Source: DASUBV01 sp963822485 (lineage in GTDB: Bacteria > Actinomycetota > Actinomycetes > Streptosporangiales > Streptosporangiaceae). From it: 64,000 nt of DNA. Each line of letters begins with the position of its first letter. Position 1 is the stretch's first letter. The stretch is taken from the NCBI GenBank assembly GCA_963822485.1, contig CAWGHW010000015.1:1-64000 (forward strand). Direction: 5' to 3'. Under the pieces are notes generated by a model. That model worked only from the letters and a program-made list of their open reading frames with translations. It did no database searches and was not told the DNA's origin. This document shows positions 60,594-64,000 of the stretch, piece by piece. Made by a program: the position numbers and the translations under genes.

Positions 60594-61019
60594 ATGAAGG
60601 TTCGCACGTCTCTCGCGCTGGCTGGCTCCGCCGCCGCCCTGGCTACTGCCGGCCTGCTGGCCGGCCCCGCGCTGGCCAGCAGCGCCAGCGCCACCCACAC
60701 CCTGCGGTTCACCACCCACAGCATCACCATGCACAACTTCGGCAAGAACGGCGGTGTCGGCCTCGACAAGGACACCCACGCCGGCAAGGTCGTCGCCTAC
60801 GACATGCTCGACTTCGTCTCCTCCAACGGCGCCGACGTCTCGCTCGGGCTGCCGGGTGGCTTCCTGTACGGCCACCTCACCTTCAACACCAAGACCGGCG
60901 CGGCCACCGGCAAGGTGACTGGCGGCAGCGGCCGGTACAAGGGCGACCACGGCACGATCAAGGCCCAGCCGGCGGCCAAGTCGGGGAACACCAACGTCAC
61001 GGTGACCTACCACCACTGA
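60594..61019 (+). CDS. Secreted small beta-barrel protein, copy 2
   Basis: 141 residues, closely similar to copy 1 in the signal peptide (first 29 residues nearly identical) and in the barrel (HAGKVVAYDMLDFVSSNGA, ATGKVTGGSGRYKGDHGTI). The leader is also duplicated: GGTGTGACGCCCGAGTGACG lies 83 bp before this ATG and 86 bp before that of copy 1. The response-regulator gene ends inside this duplicated leader. GGGAGGGG precedes the ATG. Confidence 0.87.
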   Translation: MKVRTSLALAGSAAALATAGLLAGPALASSASATHTLRFTTHSITMHNFGKNGGVGLDKDTHAGKVVAYDMLDFVSSNGADVSLGLPGGFLYGHLTFNTKTGAATGKVTGGSGRYKGDHGTIKAQPAAKSGNTNVTVTYHH

Positions 61020-61349
61020 CCCGCCACCGCCCCGAGTCCCCCAGGCCCCGTGGTCACCCCACGTCACAGTGGCCTCCGCGCAACTGATGATCATGGTCGT
61101 GGATGTCCCGTTGCATACCCGCTGGGGTACGCAACGGGACATCCACGGCGGGCATCGCCCGTGCTGCGGCGACGAGCGTGACAGGCGGGGATCGCGGGGC
61201 GCGCGTGGGCCACCGGTGCGGCCAGGGCGCGGACCCGGCCCGGAGCCGCGAGTTCCTCGCGCCCCGGTAGTCACTCCGGCCACATCAGTCACAGGCCTGC
61301 GCGCACTGCCAATCGCCGGCTGGTCGGGGACACCCACGAGGGCCGCTGG
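61020..61349. other. Intergenic region after the second barrel gene
   Basis: No gene was recognised in these 330 bp. The only clear structure is the hairpin at 61099-61146, listed separately. The rest is GC-rich sequence between convergent transcription units. Confidence 0.5.
61099..61146. terminator. Long hairpin between convergent genes
   Basis: GTGGATGTCCCGTTGC (61099-61114) pairs perfectly with 61131-61146. After one mismatch, TACCC pairs with GGGTA, leaving a 4-nt loop. The near 22-bp stem lies 80 bp beyond the second barrel gene and before the convergent hydrolase; it probably terminates in both directions. Confidence 0.65.
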
Positions 61350-62172
61350 CTAGTCCAGGTCGGCGATGAACTCCTCAAGCAGCTCACTGAACGCCTGCGG
61401 CGCCTCCTCGTGCGCAGCGTGACCCGCTCCGGGCACGATCTGGATGGCGCCACGCCACAGGGTCGGGGATCGTCAGCGCCCGCAGATAGTCCAGGCTGAC
61501 CAGTTGCTCGCCCTCGCCCTGGAGGACCGCCAGCGGCCGGCCCAGCGTCGCGGCGATGCCCACCTGGTCGCCGAACCGGCCCTCGCCGATGCTCGCCATC
61601 AGCCCCGCGCGGGCCGCTCCGTCCGTGGCCAGGATGTCAGCCACGAACTCGTCCAGCCCCAGCGCCGAGCCCGGCGCGACGAAGCTCGCCGCGTAGCCCC
61701 GCGCCTCGTCGGGGCTGACGGCCGCCGTGAACCCGACGTTCATCGCCGGGTTGGGCAAGAACGCCGTGGCCAGCTGCTCCGCCGAGGACACCGGCGGGGC
61801 GCCGAACACCACGAACCCGACCGCCTCGGGCAGCGCTGGCGCGGCCTCGATCGCGATGTGCCCGCCCAGGCTCCAGCCCACGATCACGGCGTCCGTCGCG
61901 TCCACGGCGGCGGCGAACCCGGCCAGCACGTCGGCGTAGCCCGGCAGGGAGTAGGCCGTTTGGTCGCTGGCCGGGGGCGACTGGCCGTGGCCGGGCAGGT
62001 CCAGCGCCAGGCACCGGTAGCGCTGCCCGAACGGCCCGTCCAGCACCGCCTGCCAGGTCCGAGCCGAGGACGAGTTCCCGTGCACGAAGATCACAGCTCG
62101 TCCGCTGCCGCCGCTGCCCCGGTAGGCGACCTCCTGCCCGCCGACGCTGACGCTGACTGCCTGCTCGTCCAC
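61350..62172 (-). pseudogene. Alpha/beta-hydrolase, one-base frameshift near the C-terminus
   Basis: From the ATG at 62172 the frame shows VIFVHGNSSSARTWQAVL (oxyanion), LDLPGHGQS, nucleophile VGWSLGGHIAIEA (Ser) and VLQGEGEQLV. At about 61464 an extra base shifts the frame just before the catalytic-histidine region; the next frame restores IQIVPGAGHAAHEEAPQAF and a stop at 61350. The repaired length is about 273 residues, normal for the family. The Ser-Asp-His triad would be complete after repair. The substrate is unknown. Confidence 0.85.
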
Positions 62173-62311
62173 CTGCCGCCCTCCCCTGATCCGGTCCTGC
62201 GCCGATGCGGCCCGGATCGGGTGCCTAACTACAGTAATTCGCCCAGCTCGGCCACTCGCAAGCAGATCGCCTCAAACGTGGGAGGATCGCCAGAACCGAA
62301 GTAAAGGTCGG

Positions 62312-62995
62312 CTATCCGGCTAGGTCTATCTTGCTGCGGACCGACTGGCTGCGAGCGCGAGGCACTGACGCGGCCGCTTCGGCCCTGCCGACGTTCCCGA
62401 GCAGATTCCTGAGACCCTCGCGCACAACCGGCGGCTCGGTAGCGGCGGCCCGAGCCAGCCGGTCGGCGCGAATGACGCCCGAATCCACGAGGTCGGTGAT
62501 CCGGCTGGCGGCCTCCCGAGCTGAGGTCTCTACCAGGACGTCCCAGGCGCGCAGCACTTCCAGCAGCGCGACCTCGGCTGGAGAAAGCCGCTCGCTTCGC
62601 CGCTTGGTGCTGGCCGCGCGGCTGACCAGGCGTAAGCCGGCCGGGCTCCGGGGAACGCGGGCCGGTACGGCGATTGTCTCGTGCCGGGGAACCTGGGTCG
62701 ACAAGCCGAGCGCCAGGGCGGCGCTGCGCCCGGCTGGACCAGTCCCCCGAGACCGCCCAGCGACCTCTCTGGCCAGCCGATCGGGCGGTGGCGGGGCCAT
62801 GCCCAGCCGAGTGGGCGTACCCCGCCAGTAGAGGCCACGGCGGACGCGACGCAGATCGCCATCGCGAGTCAGCCGGGACAGCGCCTGCGCGACAGCATCC
62901 GGAGAGTGATCACCGAAGGCGTCGGGCCGCCAGAAGCGCTCGCGGGAGGCCAGCACCCGCTCGCGCACCTCGGCCGCAACGCTCGTGAAGCTCAC
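62312..62995 (-). CDS. AbiEi-type (DUF6088) antitoxin-like protein, apparently orphan
   Basis: 227 residues. The N-terminal winged helix (FGDHSPDAVAQALSRLTRDG, LRRVRRGLYWRGTPTRLG) and the following GTGPAGRSAALALGLSTQVP are typical of the AbiEi family of type IV antitoxins, which autorepress and counter a nucleotidyltransferase toxin (AbiEii). No such toxin gene lies downstream: the next gene on this strand encodes a hydrolase. It may act alone as a regulator, or the toxin has been lost. Confidence 0.8.
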   Translation of the reverse strand: MSFTSVAAEVRERVLASRERFWRPDAFGDHSPDAVAQALSRLTRDGDLRRVRRGLYWRGTPTRLGMAPPPPDRLAREVAGRSRGTGPAGRSAALALGLSTQVPRHETIAVPARVPRSPAGLRLVSRAASTKRRSERLSPAEVALLEVLRAWDVLVETSAREAASRITDLVDSGVIRADRLARAAATEPPVVREGLRNLLGNVGRAEAAASVPRARSQSVRSKIDLAG

Positions 62996-63149
62996 TCCTT
63001 CAGATTATCATTCTTGTCAGTTTCATGATACGCAAAGCTGACAGATATGAGATCGGCAGGCGCGGCGGCGATGGCCCCGTGGCCGAGGGTTGGCCGGGGT
63101 CAGTACCGTGATTCTGGAGAAGGAACAACTGGTGGGTGAGGGAGGCTGG

Positions 63150-63302
63150 ATGCTGGTCGCGTTCTCGGTGACACCGCTCGGGGTGGGCGATTCGGTGGCT
63201 GAGTTTGTCGCGGACGCCGTCCGGGTGGTCAGGGACAGCGGGCTGGCGAACCAGACCGATGCGATGTTCACGACCATCGAGGGCGAGTGGGTAGGGTTTT
63301 AA
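63150..63302 (+). pseudogene. Thiamine-binding (MTH1187/YkoF-type, DUF77) protein, 3'-truncated
   Basis: The ATG at 63150 follows GGGAGG. The first 47 residues (VAFSVTPLGVGDSV, FVADAVRVVRDSGL, TDAMFTTIEGEW) match the small thiamine-binding family of about 100 residues. After EGEW the sequence departs and stops three codons later (VGF, TAA), so half the protein is missing. The break, near 63290, coincides with a shift to AT-richer sequence (TTTTAATTAACT), suggesting a recombination or insertion junction. Confidence 0.75.
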
Positions 63303-63325
63303 TTAACTATTCTTCGCCGAACCTG

Positions 63326-63697
63326 CTATCCGCAGCACGGTAACTGCCTCTGAGCAGTAAAAAGGCCGGCCAGCAGGGTGGCCTGCTGGCGGGGCAACGC
63401 CGTCTCAACCGGTTCCCGTTGGGGTATCCAGGCAGTTGCGGCGGCGATGGCCAGCCAGCACACCTCTTCACTAGTTGCAGCCTGTGTACTCTCGGCAACG
63501 GCCTGGATGTGGGTCTTGATGAGCTTCCGCTCGCTTAGGAAGCCTCCGGGGAGATGATGCCACCGGGCCTCGATCTCGGCCATCCGGTCGGCCGCTTCTA
63601 GCCGCTGGATGTACCGTTCGCCCGACTGGCCCTCACCGGCCAGGTATGCCTTGTTAGCCTGCTCCCAGTCGATGATGTCGCTGATGATGTCATGCAT
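63326..63697 (-). CDS. Hypothetical protein beyond the junction
   Basis: 123 residues from the ATG at 63697, with GGAG 7 nt upstream. It is mostly helical (IISDIIDWEQANKAYLAGE, LIKTHIQAVAESTQAATSEE) and soluble. I do not recognise the family. Its codon usage is less GC-biased than that of the neighbours and it lies directly beyond the truncated thiamine-binding gene, so it may belong to an acquired element entering from the right. Confidence 0.6.
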   Translation of the reverse strand: MHDIISDIIDWEQANKAYLAGEGQSGERYIQRLEAADRMAEIEARWHHLPGGFLSERKLIKTHIQAVAESTQAATSEEVCWLAIAAATAWIPQREPVETALPRQQATLLAGLFTAQRQLPCCG

Positions 63698-64000
63698 CGT
63701 CCGACTCCGCTTCTTCCCTGTTTGATCTGACAGTCTGCCTGTTAGGTCTGACAGCGCTCTGATGCGGCACCGCCACCAAGGGTGCCGGGCTGCCGACGCG
63801 GTCGGCAGACACGGCGGGCGCTTCCCTTACCGTCGCCACCCGCCGGAGGGGAAGGCGGATGACGTTTGCCCCACCGACCAGGACCTTGGGCGGGTGTCAC
63901 GAGAACAAGGCCTCAGAGCGTGGGCTTCGGCGCTGGCGGCCACGCTGCCGCCGCTGACCAGCTCGCAGGCGGCGGCGGTGGCCAGGATCGCCGCGCGGCT
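63698..64000. other. Window end: promoter region and a possible partial gene
   Basis: TCTGACAG occurs at 63725 and 63746 (with TGTTTGA / TGTTAGG context), a possible direct-repeat operator upstream of the 63697 start. From a GTG at 63894 a plus-strand frame (VSREQGLRAWASALAATLPP...) stays open to the window edge; the pattern ATLPPLTSSQAAAVARIAAR resembles small proteins of actinomycete integrative elements, but too little is present to be sure. Confidence 0.35.

Overview
The window is high-G+C, densely coded DNA from an actinobacterium, probably a soil actinomycete outside the best-studied genera. The signs are GTG/TTG starts, about a dozen leaderless promoters (TANNNT box 6-9 nt before a start codon), an F420-type luciferase-like oxidoreductase, DUF427, DUF1707, DUF2332 and MpaB-type genes, and an ileS gene with the short actinobacterial T-box leader. 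No rRNA, tRNA, CRISPR array or phage module was seen.
Layout. 0-4 kb: DHA2 drug transporter with a SigG-type sigma factor, then a GNAT/DinB divergent pair. 4.4-6.05 kb: one IS110-family element of the IS1111 type, bounded by perfect 16-bp inverted repeats, with a long non-coding right end. 6-20 kb: two secreted proteins, a DinB protein, a peroxiredoxin with a one-base frameshift, a PadR/membrane pair, several acetyltransferases, a truncated DUF2332 gene, a hydrolase, a methyltransferase/DUF1579/HEAGH cluster and a flotillin/NfeD-like pair. 20-30 kb: HxlR regulator, YihY membrane protein, double YbjQ-like protein, second DHA2 transporter, GCS2-type ligase beside an ECM4-type GST, PatB-type lyase, MarR operon. 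30-38 kb: ileS with T-box, then an ABC-2 exporter operon ending in its probable TetR regulator, with operator repeats at its head. 38-46 kb: PHP hydrolase, third DHA2 transporter divergent from an MmyB-type regulator, a deazaflavin reductase divergent from a TetR gene, aldo/keto reductase, LLM oxidoreductase.
46-49.4 kb is the most unusual block: two stand-alone MHYT membrane-sensor paralogues of identical length, both apparently leaderless, enclose an operon of a membrane protein, two paralogous winged-helix regulators and a DUF1707 protein, headed by repeated operator-like sequences. 49-56 kb: nudC, M20 peptidase, ABC1 kinase and MpaB genes, an acetyltransferase and a membrane protein. 56-61 kb: a large MalT-like ATPase/BTAD regulator preceded by a chain of overlapping mini-ORFs, then two duplicated secreted barrel proteins flanking a response regulator whose receiver domain carries seven in-frame 33-bp repeats. 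61-64 kb: hydrolase, orphan AbiEi-type antitoxin and a thiamine-binding gene cut off at about 63290, where the sequence changes character.
Five genes are each broken by exactly one extra base. This looks more like consensus error than biology, and those genes are annotated as full length with a frameshift. All functions are inferred by reading the sequence; no database search was run.
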